NCBI GenBank assembly: GCA_036501025.1
Contig: DASYBB010000060.1
Span: 1 to 64,000 of the forward strand
DNA length: 64,000 nt
Direction of reading: 5' to 3'
Source: DASUBV01 sp036501025
GTDB lineage: Bacteria > Actinomycetota > Actinomycetes > Streptosporangiales > Streptosporangiaceae
Shown here: piece after piece, positions 17,517-25,825 of the stretch
Layout: every line of letters starts with the position of its first letter
Position numbering within the stretch: position 1 is the first letter of the stretch
Program-made: the position numbers and the translations under genes
The notes under the pieces: generated by a model
The model's input: the letters and a program-made list of their open reading frames with translations, nothing else
Database searches by the model: none
Told to the model about the DNA's origin: nothing

Positions 17517-18424
17517 GCGCCACCGCCCAGCCGGACGTCGAGGACGTCCCGCAGCGCGTCGCCGAGGAAGTTGAAGGCCACGACCACGATCACGATGAGC
17601 ACGCCGACCGGGTAGATCTGCCACCAGTGGCCGGCGAAGATGTAGCTCGACCCGTTGGAGAGCATCCCGCCCCAGGTCGCGGCGGGCGGCGGCAGGCCGA
17701 ACCCGAGGTAGCTCAGCACGGCCAGGACCAGGATCGCGTCGGCCACCTGGAACGTGGCGTTGACCACGATGGTGGACACCGTGTTCGGGATGATGTGGCG
17801 GATCACCGACCGGGCCGACCCGCCGCCCATCACCTGCACGGCCTGGACGAACTCCCGCGTCCGCAGCGACAGGCTCTCGCCGCGGACCAGCCGGGAGGGC
17901 ACCTGCCAGGACAGGAAGGACAGCACCACGACCAGCTCCAGCACGCTCGGGGTGAAGCCGGTGGCCAGGATGAGCAGCAGGAACAGCGCCGGGATGGCCA
18001 GGATCACGTCGACGATCCGCATCATCGCCGCGTCCACGATCCCGCCGGCGAAGCCCGCGATCGCGCCCCAGATAACCCCGGCGCTGGTGGCGATGAGGGC
18101 GACCGCTATCCCGATCTCGATGGAACTCTGGCCGCCCACCATCAGCCGCCCGAGGATGTCGAAGCCGTTGTCGTCGGTGCCGAGCGGATGGCCCTTCCCG
18201 GGCGGCTGGTTGGAGGCGGCCAGGTTGGAGGCCACCTGGCTGGTGTGGTAGACCAGCGGCCCGACGAAGCAGAACAGGCACGCGGCGATGATCACGGCCA
18301 GGCCGATGATGCCCAGCACGCTGAGGTGGATGCGGCGGCGTGACCGCGCCGCGCCGCCGGCCGGGGCCGGCTCGGGCGGGGCGGCCGCGCCGCCGGCGCC
18401 GGGCGGGCGCGTGAACAGGGTCAT
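17513..18424 (-). CDS. ABC importer permease (DppC-like)
   Basis: A 303-residue permease with a long, charged and Pro/Ala-rich N-terminus (about 30 residues) before the first span. It carries the HPLGTDDNGFDILGRLM motif of DppC, an EAA-type loop (RTREFVQAVQVMGGGSARSV) and about six spans. GAGGAG precedes the ATG. It lies 9 bp after the DppB-like gene and overlaps the fused ATPase gene by 4 bases. Confidence 0.92.
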   Translation of the reverse strand: MTLFTRPPGAGGAAAPPEPAPAGGAARSRRRIHLSVLGIIGLAVIIAACLFCFVGPLVYHTSQVASNLAASNQPPGKGHPLGTDDNGFDILGRLMVGGQSSIEIGIAVALIATSAGVIWGAIAGFAGGIVDAAMMRIVDVILAIPALFLLLILATGFTPSVLELVVVLSFLSWQVPSRLVRGESLSLRTREFVQAVQVMGGGSARSVIRHIIPNTVSTIVVNATFQVADAILVLAVLSYLGFGLPPPAATWGGMLSNGSSYIFAGHWWQIYPVGVLIVIVVVAFNFLGDALRDVLDVRLGGGA

Positions 18425-18433
18425 CGGCGCTCC

Positions 18434-19381
18434 TCAGCTGTACCTGATGCGCGGGTCGAGCACGGCGTAGGCGAGGTCGGCCAGCAGGTTGCCGACGACC
18501 GTCGTCACCGCGATGACGATGGTGATGCCGAGCTCGACCGGGTAGTCCTGGCTCTGGGCCGAGGTGAAGAACAGCAGCCCGGTGCCGGGGTAGTTGAAGA
18601 TCTGCTCGATCACCAGCCCGGCCGTGAACAGCCACGGCAGCGACAGGCCGAGCAGCGTGACGATCGGCAGCATGGAGTTGCGCAGCACGTGGCTCCACAG
18701 GATCTTGCGCTCGGGCAGCCCCTTGGACCGGGCGACCTTGATGTAGTCCTGGGCCAGGCTCTCGATCGCCGACGCGCGGATGTACCGGCTGAACAGCGCG
18801 AAGTTGACCAGGACCAGCGTCAGCACGGGCAGGACCAGCGCGATCGGGTCGGTGATGACCTGGCTCAGCGTCGTGCCCTGGGGGGCCTCGGGCGGGAAGA
18901 GCTGCAGCCGCGCGGAGAGCAGGTCGATCAGCAGCAGGGCGAGCCAGAACGTGGGCATCGAGTACAGCAGGAAGGAGGCGCCGGTGAGGCTGTGGTCGAC
19001 CAGCCGGTTGCGCCGGATGGCCTGGACGATGCCCAGCGGCACGGCGATGAGCGCGGCGATGAGGAAGGAGATCCCGACCAGGAAGAAGGTCTTGGGCAGG
19101 TCCAGCGCGAGCAGCGAGTCGACGCTGATGTTGAGCTTGTAGGAGTAGCCGAGGTTGCCGTGCAGGAGCAGGTCGACGTAGCGGAGGTACTGCACGGGCA
19201 GGGAGGCGTCGAGGCCGTACTCCTTGTTGAACGCGGCGATGGCGACCGGCGTGGCCCTGGCCCCCAGGATGGACCGGGCCGGGCCGCCGGGCAGGTGGTG
19301 CAGCAGCAGGAACGCGATGATGGTGACGCCGACGATGACCACGAGCGAGTGCAGGATCCGGTAGACCAGGAACCGGGTCAT
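18434..19381 (-). CDS. ABC importer permease (DppB-like)
   Basis: A 315-residue permease: N-terminal TRFLVYRILHSLVVIVGVT, then HHLPGGPARSILGARA, YGLDASLPVQYLRYV and an EAA-type loop (AQDYIKVARSKGLPERKIL). The ATG at 19381 overlaps the stop of the dimethylformamidase-like gene (ATGA); the frame upstream to 19492 is not used. It forms the channel with the DppC-like protein. Confidence 0.92.
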   Translation of the reverse strand: MTRFLVYRILHSLVVIVGVTIIAFLLLHHLPGGPARSILGARATPVAIAAFNKEYGLDASLPVQYLRYVDLLLHGNLGYSYKLNISVDSLLALDLPKTFFLVGISFLIAALIAVPLGIVQAIRRNRLVDHSLTGASFLLYSMPTFWLALLLIDLLSARLQLFPPEAPQGTTLSQVITDPIALVLPVLTLVLVNFALFSRYIRASAIESLAQDYIKVARSKGLPERKILWSHVLRNSMLPIVTLLGLSLPWLFTAGLVIEQIFNYPGTGLLFFTSAQSQDYPVELGITIVIAVTTVVGNLLADLAYAVLDPRIRYS

Positions 19382-21618
19382 CGCGCGGGCCCCTGACCGG
19401 GGGCGCCGCGCCGGGTGAACTCCCCGAGCACGTTGCGGGTCAGCCGGGCGACGTTGTTGTCGTAGCCGGCGTAGGACAGGCTCGTGCTCCACGCGATCGA
19501 GCCGACGCTGAACACCGAGCCGCCGCCGGGCGTCTCCAGGAAGGTCATGTCGGCCCGGACGTCCTCCGTCTGCGATCCGCCCTGGCGGGCGGACATCTCC
19601 TCGACTTCCTCGACCGCCCGCTGGTAGCTGTCGTTGTGGGCGCCGCGGGTGGTGGCGACGACCAGCGTCCCGGCCGGGGTGCCGAGGTCGGGGTCGGCGC
19701 GGTCCAGCTCGTCGGCGGCGGCGCCGTCCAGCTTCAGGCCGAAGTCGCCGATGACCTCGTCCCGGCCGATGCCGTCGAAGATGAAGGCGGCGCGCGGGTC
19801 GTCGCTGTCGGCGGTCCGCGTGTAGCCGGCGCCGGGCCCGCCGCCCTGGGCGCAGAAGCCGACCCCGGTCAGGGCCTGCGGCGCCCGGCCGCGGTCCACC
19901 CAGATGCCGCCCGGCTCGCCGGTGCCGTGATGGCCCTCCCCCGGCTCGCCGGTCCAGGCCCGCGACCCGCGCCGGCCGCGGCGCACCTCGAGCAGGTGCG
20001 GTGCTCCGGCGGCAGCCGTGGTGACCCAGTAGAAGCCGTTCCCGCCCAGGTAGGCGAGGTTGCCGCCGGCGTCGAGGTAGGCGCCGAGCGCGTCCAGCAT
20101 CTCCCCGCTGACGTACTCCGGGTGGCCGCCGGTGATCACGCCGGCGTAGGGCGCGAGCAGCCCGGCCCCCTCGGCGTGCAGGTCGTCATCGGTGATCGTG
20201 TCGTACGGGATGCCCTCGTGCTCGAGCCAGTCCAGCAGGTACAGGTCACCGCTGAGCTCCCGGCCGGCGTTGCCCCGGGTATCGATGCGGTGCCACGGCC
20301 GCATGTCGACCATGGGCCGGCGGGACGAGACATGCGCGACGCCGGAGCCGTCCCGGTGCTTGCCGTACAGCGACAGGCCGAGCTCGAGGTGCTCGCCGAG
20401 GAACGCCCCGGCGCGCTCGTCGGCGGACGCGGTGCCGTCGCGGGCCGCCCGGGCCGGGTGGTAGAAGTTGGAGTAGATCGTGTAGGTGAAGGTCGGCACG
20501 AGCACGGCCAGGTCGGCCGTGGGCTCGCCGTCGCCGGGCCGGACGTAGAAGGAGATCACGTCCTCGGCGCCGCCCGCCGTGATCCGCGCCGCGTACATGC
20601 CGCTCCGGGTGCCGGCGGGCACTTCCCACCGGAACGCCGCCGGCCAGCGCGCGTCGGCCAGGTCGTCGTCGTGGTACCAGGACGCCCCGTACTCGTCCGG
20701 CCGGACCCGCCAGTCCAGGACCTGGCCGGACCAGTTGTGCCCGGTCGCCCGCAGCTGCGGGGAGTTCACCAGGTCCAGGTCGGCCAGCCCGCCGGACGGC
20801 TCCGCCTGCTCGGGCCAGGCGAGCAGGCCCGGACCGTCGAGCGCCGCCGGCCGGGCCCGCGCGCCGTCGACCTTGCCGTTGTACGCGCCGTCGGTGACGC
20901 TGGTCAGGGCACCGGGCACGGCCGGCGCGGGGCTGAGCGCGGCGACCAGCGCGCCGGTGCCGAGCGGCGCGGCGGCCAGGTCGGGGGCGGCCAGGGTGAC
21001 CACCGTGGCCGGCCGCCGGCCGCGGGGGGACAGCTGCTGGACGGCGATGACGATCTCGCCGGCCGCGGGCCGCACGCTGGCGGCCAGGTAATGCCACTGC
21101 CGGCCGGCCAGCTCGCCCGGCACGGCCGCGGTGGCCAGGTCGCCGGCCCGGCTGCGGTACCGCAGCGCCGCGGCCCCGGCCGGGCCGAGGCCCAGCGCCA
21201 GGACGGGCCGGCCGTCGGGGCCGAGCCAGGTCAGGACGCTCTGCCAGCGCCCGGCTGCGGGCAGCGTCGGGTAGATCCACGCCCCCAGTGAGCCCTCGCC
21301 CGCCGGGGACGGCTCCAGGCCGCTGGCCACCCCGTAGGAGCCGGACACCGTCTGCTGTTCGGCCGCCGGGTAGCTGCCGTCGGCCGGGCTGTGCACCCGC
21401 TCGAAGCTCAGCGGCGGCCCGTCGCCGGGCCGCCGCGGGCCGCGGCCGGTGACCCGGATGATCTCCGCCTGGAAGCTGTCCGCCCGGGCGCTGACCATGA
21501 ACTCGACGGGCGTGCCCGCGCGGACGCTCCACTGGCTCGGATACCCCATGAGCGGGACATCCAGGGCCCCGGCCTCAGTGCCTGCCGCCTCAGTGCCTGC
21601 CGCCTCAGGCGCCGTCAT
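19378..21618 (-). CDS. N,N-dimethylformamidase large-subunit-like hydrolase
   Basis: A 746-residue protein resembling the large (beta) subunit of N,N-dimethylformamidase. The N-terminal part contains a LamG/concanavalin-like domain (about 108-230, LGAWIYPTLP...RQWHYLAASV). The C-terminal DMFA2-type part starts near 365 (ADLAVLVPTFTYTIYSNFYHP). In the Paracoccus enzyme a mononuclear iron is held by two Tyr and one Glu. Fitting residues here are Tyr379 or Tyr382, Tyr418 (LSLYGKHRDGSG) and Glu501 (GGHPEY). It should hydrolyse an amide or formamide. No small subunit gene was seen. Both ends overlap transporter genes by ATGA, so it is made in step with the importer and probably acts on the imported compound. 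Confidence 0.82.
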   Translation of the reverse strand: MTAPEAAGTEAAGTEAGALDVPLMGYPSQWSVRAGTPVEFMVSARADSFQAEIIRVTGRGPRRPGDGPPLSFERVHSPADGSYPAAEQQTVSGSYGVASGLEPSPAGEGSLGAWIYPTLPAAGRWQSVLTWLGPDGRPVLALGLGPAGAAALRYRSRAGDLATAAVPGELAGRQWHYLAASVRPAAGEIVIAVQQLSPRGRRPATVVTLAAPDLAAAPLGTGALVAALSPAPAVPGALTSVTDGAYNGKVDGARARPAALDGPGLLAWPEQAEPSGGLADLDLVNSPQLRATGHNWSGQVLDWRVRPDEYGASWYHDDDLADARWPAAFRWEVPAGTRSGMYAARITAGGAEDVISFYVRPGDGEPTADLAVLVPTFTYTIYSNFYHPARAARDGTASADERAGAFLGEHLELGLSLYGKHRDGSGVAHVSSRRPMVDMRPWHRIDTRGNAGRELSGDLYLLDWLEHEGIPYDTITDDDLHAEGAGLLAPYAGVITGGHPEYVSGEMLDALGAYLDAGGNLAYLGGNGFYWVTTAAAGAPHLLEVRRGRRGSRAWTGEPGEGHHGTGEPGGIWVDRGRAPQALTGVGFCAQGGGPGAGYTRTADSDDPRAAFIFDGIGRDEVIGDFGLKLDGAAADELDRADPDLGTPAGTLVVATTRGAHNDSYQRAVEEVEEMSARQGGSQTEDVRADMTFLETPGGGSVFSVGSIAWSTSLSYAGYDNNVARLTRNVLGEFTRRGAPGQGPAR

Positions 21619-23465
21619 TTCGTGAGGTACCAGCTCTCCGGGAAGACCGACAGCGTGGTGTTGGCGGGGATGGGGCCGACCAGGTTCTTCTTGATCGCCA
21701 TGACCTCGAAGTCGGAGTTGGGCTGCCAGAGCATCGGCAGCTGCTGGGTGACGTACAGCTCCCACGCGTTGAAGTCGGCCGAGGTGGCGGATCCAGACGC
21801 GGCCGCGCCGTCCAGCTTGTCCTGCTGCGGGTCGCAGTAGTTCTCGTGGTTGTTGTTGCCGCCGCAGTCGGTGTAGCCGGCCTCGACCGGGTACCCGTTC
21901 GGCGGGGTGTAGACGCCGCCGCCCCAGTCGGCCAGCTGCCAGCCGCACTCACTCTGCGCGGGCTGGCAGGCCGGCGCCGCGGCGAACACGTTCACGTTGT
22001 TGACCAGCTTGATGGTGATCCCGACCGTCGCCGCGATCGTCTTGTACGAGGTCATCGCCACGGACTGCTGGATGGCGCCGCTGTAGATCAGCAGGTTGAA
22101 GTTCAGCGGGAAGCCGGCCTTGATCCCGGCGCCGCACTGGGCCGGGCCGGTGCCGGGCTTCGCGCACGTTGTCGTGCCGCCGGGGTGCACCGACCAGCCG
22201 TGCGCGGTGAGCAGGGCCTTGGCCTTGGCCGGGCTGTAGGGGTAGGCGTTCGGCTCGGCCCCCTCCTGGGACGGCGGCCCGTTCACGACCATGCCGTAGT
22301 CCGGCTGCGCGTACCCGGAAAAGACCTTCGAGATCTGGAGCTGCTGGTCGATCAGGTACTGGAGGGCCTGCCGGATGTACAGCTGCCGGAAGGCCGGCCC
22401 GACGGCCGGGTTGTTGAAGTTGATGAAGATCGAGTTGAAGCCGTACACCTTCCACGGGGCGACGTTGTACCCGAGCGCCTTGATCTCGTTGATGGTCGCG
22501 TAGTCGTTGGTGGGGATGTAGCCCGCCGTCAGGTCCCCGGCCCGCAGCGCGTTGTACTCGGCGTCGGAGCTGGTGAACGGGACCTCCTGGAACTGCGCGA
22601 CCTTCGGCTTGGCCGGGCCGCTGTAGTGCTTGTTGGGCACGAACGTGATGTGGCCGGTCAGGGTGTATTCGGTCAGCTTCCACGGCCCGTCCACCGTCTG
22701 CCACAGCGGGTTGGTGGCGTACGTCTTGAGGTCCTTGGACTGCGCCTGCAGGAAGGACATCACCGCGCGCGCCCCGGCGGGCGTCTCGTCGTAGTTGCCG
22801 ACCTTGCCGGTGGCGCTGGTCCGGTCCCAGACGTGCTGCGGGATCGGCGTGATCTGGGACAGCTCGTCGCCGGTAAAGAAGCTCGCGCCATAGGCCTTGT
22901 CGAGCTTCATCGTGATCTCGTACGGATTCACGACCTGGACCGATGTCACGTTGTCGGGGAACTGGCCCTTGGTGTAGTCCGCCCACTCCGACTTGTTGGC
23001 CCGGAGCAGGTTCAGCCAGAAGGTGAGGTCACGCGCGGTGACCGGCTGGCCGTCCGACCATTTCCAGTGCTTGAGCGTGACGGTGACCGTCGTGCCGTTA
23101 TCGGAGTAGACCGGCTGATTGCCGAGGCTGGCCGCGTAGTTGACGCTCGGGCTCGCGCCATTGGACTGGTTGAACAGCGGCGGCCACATCAGGTTCTCGA
23201 ACCAGCCCTGCTCCTGGATGGTGAAGAACGCGCCCGAGTAGAACGGCAGGATCCAGGTCGGCACGTAGTCGGCGGACTCGGCGAACGTGACGACTCCCCC
23301 GGTGGGCGCCGTCGAGCTGGCGCCCGGAGCGCCCGGGCTGCTGGCTCCCGAGCAGGCGGCGAGCAGCAGCGCGGCGAGGCCCGCGGCGATGGCCGGGGCG
23401 CGGCGCAGCCCGCAGGAGCGGAATCGACGCGGGCCGGGAAAGAAGGAGCCATTCCGAATCGCCAT
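21615..23465 (-). CDS. Lipoprotein substrate-binding protein of Dpp/Opp type, importer 2
   Basis: A 616-residue binding lipoprotein with a basic N-terminus, hydrophobic signal peptide AIAAGLAALLLAAC and lipobox LLAAC. The cluster-C fold follows: WKWSDGQPVTARDLTFWLNLL, EITMKLDKAYGASFFTG, FRQLYIRQALQYLIDQ. GAGAGGA precedes the ATG. It is the first gene of the second importer operon, with a near-consensus promoter and operator about 110-165 bp upstream. It is longer than usual for the family, and its ligand is likely a substrate of the hydrolase encoded immediately downstream (inference). Confidence 0.92.
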   Translation of the reverse strand: MAIRNGSFFPGPRRFRSCGLRRAPAIAAGLAALLLAACSGASSPGAPGASSTAPTGGVVTFAESADYVPTWILPFYSGAFFTIQEQGWFENLMWPPLFNQSNGASPSVNYAASLGNQPVYSDNGTTVTVTLKHWKWSDGQPVTARDLTFWLNLLRANKSEWADYTKGQFPDNVTSVQVVNPYEITMKLDKAYGASFFTGDELSQITPIPQHVWDRTSATGKVGNYDETPAGARAVMSFLQAQSKDLKTYATNPLWQTVDGPWKLTEYTLTGHITFVPNKHYSGPAKPKVAQFQEVPFTSSDAEYNALRAGDLTAGYIPTNDYATINEIKALGYNVAPWKVYGFNSIFINFNNPAVGPAFRQLYIRQALQYLIDQQLQISKVFSGYAQPDYGMVVNGPPSQEGAEPNAYPYSPAKAKALLTAHGWSVHPGGTTTCAKPGTGPAQCGAGIKAGFPLNFNLLIYSGAIQQSVAMTSYKTIAATVGITIKLVNNVNVFAAAPACQPAQSECGWQLADWGGGVYTPPNGYPVEAGYTDCGGNNNHENYCDPQQDKLDGAAASGSATSADFNAWELYVTQQLPMLWQPNSDFEVMAIKKNLVGPIPANTTLSVFPESWYLTK

Positions 23466-23801
23466 CGCGTTCGTCCTCTCGGTCAGGGCTCAGCATGCGT
23501 CCCGAAAGGTCGGGTGGAAACGGCGCAGTCCAGGCCCTGACACGGACCGTGAGCAGCGAACGGCTCCCTAAGGTCGAATGTCGACAACCGACCGTGCCTC
23601 ATTACAGCCCCGTGGTCGCGGTGCTGTCAATACATCGTGCGATAAAGGCCGAACGGCGAAAGAACGCCTGGTTGGAGGGGTCATGTCAATGGCCCGGCGC
23701 CGGCCAGCGCGGCCGGCCGCGGCGGACCGGATCGCGGCAGTCGTTGACCCTTCACACGCAGGTCGGCAGCGTCCGCCGGCTGGCCGCCGGGTGACGGCGC
23801 G
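23466..23801. other. Intergenic leader and promoter region of importer 2
   Basis: 336 bp between the importer start and the stop of the zinc dehydrogenase gene, both on the - strand. The importer promoter and operator are described separately. Nothing else coding or repeated is convincing. Short open frames here overlap the operator or the dehydrogenase end and lack ribosome sites. Confidence 0.45.
23573..23630 (-). promoter_or_regulatory. Near-consensus promoter and operator of importer 2 / DMFase-like operon
   Basis: Reading leftward, a perfect TTGACA -35 box (23625-23630), an 18-bp spacer and a TGTAAT -10 box (23601-23606) are followed by the operator gtcgaatgtcgacaaccg (+ strand 23573-23590). 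The operator would begin about 10 bases after the -10 box and cover the start of the transcript. It is the same motif as at 12540-12557, 11 kb away. Confidence 0.72.
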
Positions 23802-24800
23802 TCAGCGCGACGGCTCGAGAATGACCTTGGCCGAGCGGCCGCCGAAGAAGGTGGCGAAGGCCTCGCCGGCCTCCTCGATCCCGTAGCGGTGGGTGACGAG
23901 CGGGCTGAGGTCGAGCCCGCGGCGCACGATCGAGGCCAGCTCGGCCAGGTCGGCGGGATCGGAGTACCAGCTGCCGATCAGCTGCAGGTCGCGGAGGATC
24001 AGCTGGGCGGTGATGTCGAGCGTGACCGGGCCGGTCAGGCCGATGAACGCGACCCGGCCGGCCGTGCGCACCGCCGCCACGCAGGCGGCCGCCCCGTCGG
24101 CGGTGGCCGAGCACTCCAGGGCCAGGTCGGCGCCCTCCCCGTCGGTCAGCTCCAGGGCGGCCGAGCGGATGTCCTCGCGGAGCGGGTTGACGACCCGGGT
24201 CGCCCCGGCGGCCGCGGCCCGCTCGAGGCGGTAGTCGTTGATGTCGGCGGCGAGAACGCGCGCCCCCAGGAACCGGCAGAGCATGGTGGCGGCCAGCCCG
24301 ACCGGTCCCTGGCCGGTGATCAGGACCGTGTCCAGGGCGGACGCGCCCAGCCGGCGCAGCGCGCGGAACGGGGTGCCCAGCACGTCGGACAGCAGGGCGG
24401 CCTGCTCGAACGACAGGTCGCCGGGAATCGCGAAGCACAGATCGTCGCGCACCAGGGCGAGCTGCGCGTGCATGCCGCCGGTCGGCGCCGGCACCCGCGC
24501 GCGGCACAGGATCCAGCGGCCGGCCAGGCAGTGGCGGCACCGGCCGCAGGGCGACGCCGCGAAGACCAGGACACGGTCACCCACGCGGCAGTGCCGGGCG
24601 GCGTCCGCGGCCACCACGACGCCGGCTGCCTCGTGTCCGCCGTTGCCCGCCCGCGGCTCCGGGCCGGCGTACGCGTGCCGCTCGCTGCCGCACAGGGCGG
24701 AGGCCATGACCCGCACCACGACGCGGTCGCCGGCCGGCTCGGGCTCGGGCCGGTCGATGACCTCGACCCGCTCGCGGCCGAGCATCCGGACGGCCCTCAC
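23802..24800 (-). CDS. Zinc-dependent medium-chain dehydrogenase (MDR family)
   Basis: A 332-residue alcohol dehydrogenase-like protein. Catalytic zinc ligands are the Cys in SALCGSERHAY and GHE in GNGGHEAAG. The structural zinc loop has four Cys (CGRCRHCLAGRWILC), and the NAD(P) fold shows TGQGPVGLAA and VLAADINDYRLE. The GTG at 24800 overlaps the upstream hydrolase stop by 4 bases, so the two are coupled. It likely oxidises an alcohol released by the hydrolase. No copy of the GntR operator was seen ahead of this pair. Confidence 0.87.
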   Translation of the reverse strand: MRAVRMLGRERVEVIDRPEPEPAGDRVVVRVMASALCGSERHAYAGPEPRAGNGGHEAAGVVVAADAARHCRVGDRVLVFAASPCGRCRHCLAGRWILCRARVPAPTGGMHAQLALVRDDLCFAIPGDLSFEQAALLSDVLGTPFRALRRLGASALDTVLITGQGPVGLAATMLCRFLGARVLAADINDYRLERAAAAGATRVVNPLREDIRSAALELTDGEGADLALECSATADGAAACVAAVRTAGRVAFIGLTGPVTLDITAQLILRDLQLIGSWYSDPADLAELASIVRRGLDLSPLVTHRYGIEEAGEAFATFFGGRSAKVILEPSR

Positions 24801-25684
24801 AGGTGAGTGCCGAACCAGTCGAGGGCCAGCCGGCGGGCGGGCTCGAGGTACTCGTCGTAGACCCGGTAGTGCGTGCACGGGAAGGTGTGCCGCTGCGCCA
24901 CGGCGTGCTGGCGCACGACCTCGTAGGCGCCGCCGCCCTGCAGGTGCGGGTCGCCGGTGTTGTACTCCTCGAACTCGGCGTCGATGAAGAGCGTCGGGAC
25001 GCGGACCCCGCGGGCCAGCTCGAGCGGCTCGTGGGTGAGCTGGCGGGCCAGGTCGGGCACGCCGCCCAGGCTGGTCACCGCGCCGCCGCGGTCCTGGGGA
25101 ATGGGCGGGTCGAGGACGCCGCGCGCCTTGTCGGCCGCCTGCTGGCGGGCAAGCTGCGCGAACTCGCCGCTCGTCGGGTGGCCGTACCCGCCGATCTGGG
25201 CGACGACGGCCCGGACCCGGTCGTCCGTGCCGGCCACCGACAGGACGTGGCCGCCGCCGTAGCTGGTGCCGAACAGCCCCACCCGGCCGGGGTCGACCCC
25301 CGGCTCGGCCAGGAGGTAGGCCAGCGCGGCCCGGACGTCGGCGACGTGGTCGACGGGGTCGACGACCTCGCGGATGACCCGGACCCTGATGGTCTGCTCG
25401 CCGGCATCGGTCAGCATCGGCGCGCCACCGGCCGGGACGGGCTTGCCGTCGCTGTCCCCCCAGGTCCGGTAGTCGAAGACCATCACCACGAAGCCGGCCG
25501 CGGCGAAGAAGGGGGCATACAGCTCGAGCAGGTGCTGCTTGCGCCCGCCCCACCCGTGGCACAGGAGAATGGCCGGCCTCGGCCCGCCCGGGCCGGCCGG
25601 CGAGAGGATGTCCGCGGCCAGGCGGAGCCCCTCGCTCCAGACGATCGCGGGGCGGCGGTCAACGGCACGGGATGCGTCGGTCAT
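24797..25684 (-). CDS. Alpha/beta hydrolase, dienelactone-hydrolase/S15-like
   Basis: A 295-residue hydrolase. It shows an oxyanion region PAILLCHGWGG, the nucleophile Ser in LFGTSYGGGHV, an acid in LFIDAEFEE and a late His in FPCTHYRVYDE. The N-terminal VWSEGLRLAADILSP is typical of DLH/S15-like esterases acting on bulky esters or lactones. AGGAG precedes the ATG at 25684. It is a sister of the divergent hydrolase at 25826 (same GTSYxGGHV and AVVAQI/CAVAQV blocks), which suggests an old duplication. It is coupled to the MDR gene. Confidence 0.85.
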   Translation of the reverse strand: MTDASRAVDRRPAIVWSEGLRLAADILSPAGPGGPRPAILLCHGWGGRKQHLLELYAPFFAAAGFVVMVFDYRTWGDSDGKPVPAGGAPMLTDAGEQTIRVRVIREVVDPVDHVADVRAALAYLLAEPGVDPGRVGLFGTSYGGGHVLSVAGTDDRVRAVVAQIGGYGHPTSGEFAQLARQQAADKARGVLDPPIPQDRGGAVTSLGGVPDLARQLTHEPLELARGVRVPTLFIDAEFEEYNTGDPHLQGGGAYEVVRQHAVAQRHTFPCTHYRVYDEYLEPARRLALDWFGTHL

Positions 25685-25825
25685 GGCAGGCTCCTGTCGG
25701 CTGGCCGGCCGGTGCTCGGCGGAACAGGAACTTACGGTCCCGCGGCGGGGCATTCCAGTAGGCATCGTCCTTTGTCGGGAACCCACTACTGGATCCGCGC
25801 GCGGCCGCCGCGCAGCCTGGTAGCA

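Noticed and set aside
15522..17615. 697-codon open frame on the + strand
   Set aside because: Antisense to the fused double ATPase, whose Walker and signature motifs are intact.
17517..18698. N-terminal extension of the fused ATPase frame
   Set aside because: The frame stays open across the DppC-like gene, but the ATPase domain begins at GTG 17516 with a GTGA overlap, and the extension has no protein-like features.
19636..21291. 551-codon open frame on the + strand
   Set aside because: Antisense to the DMFase-like gene; no recognisable domain and no ribosome site.
24803..25825. Upstream extension of the + strand hydrolase frame
   Set aside because: It lies antisense to the sister hydrolase; the hydrolase domain begins at ATG 25826.
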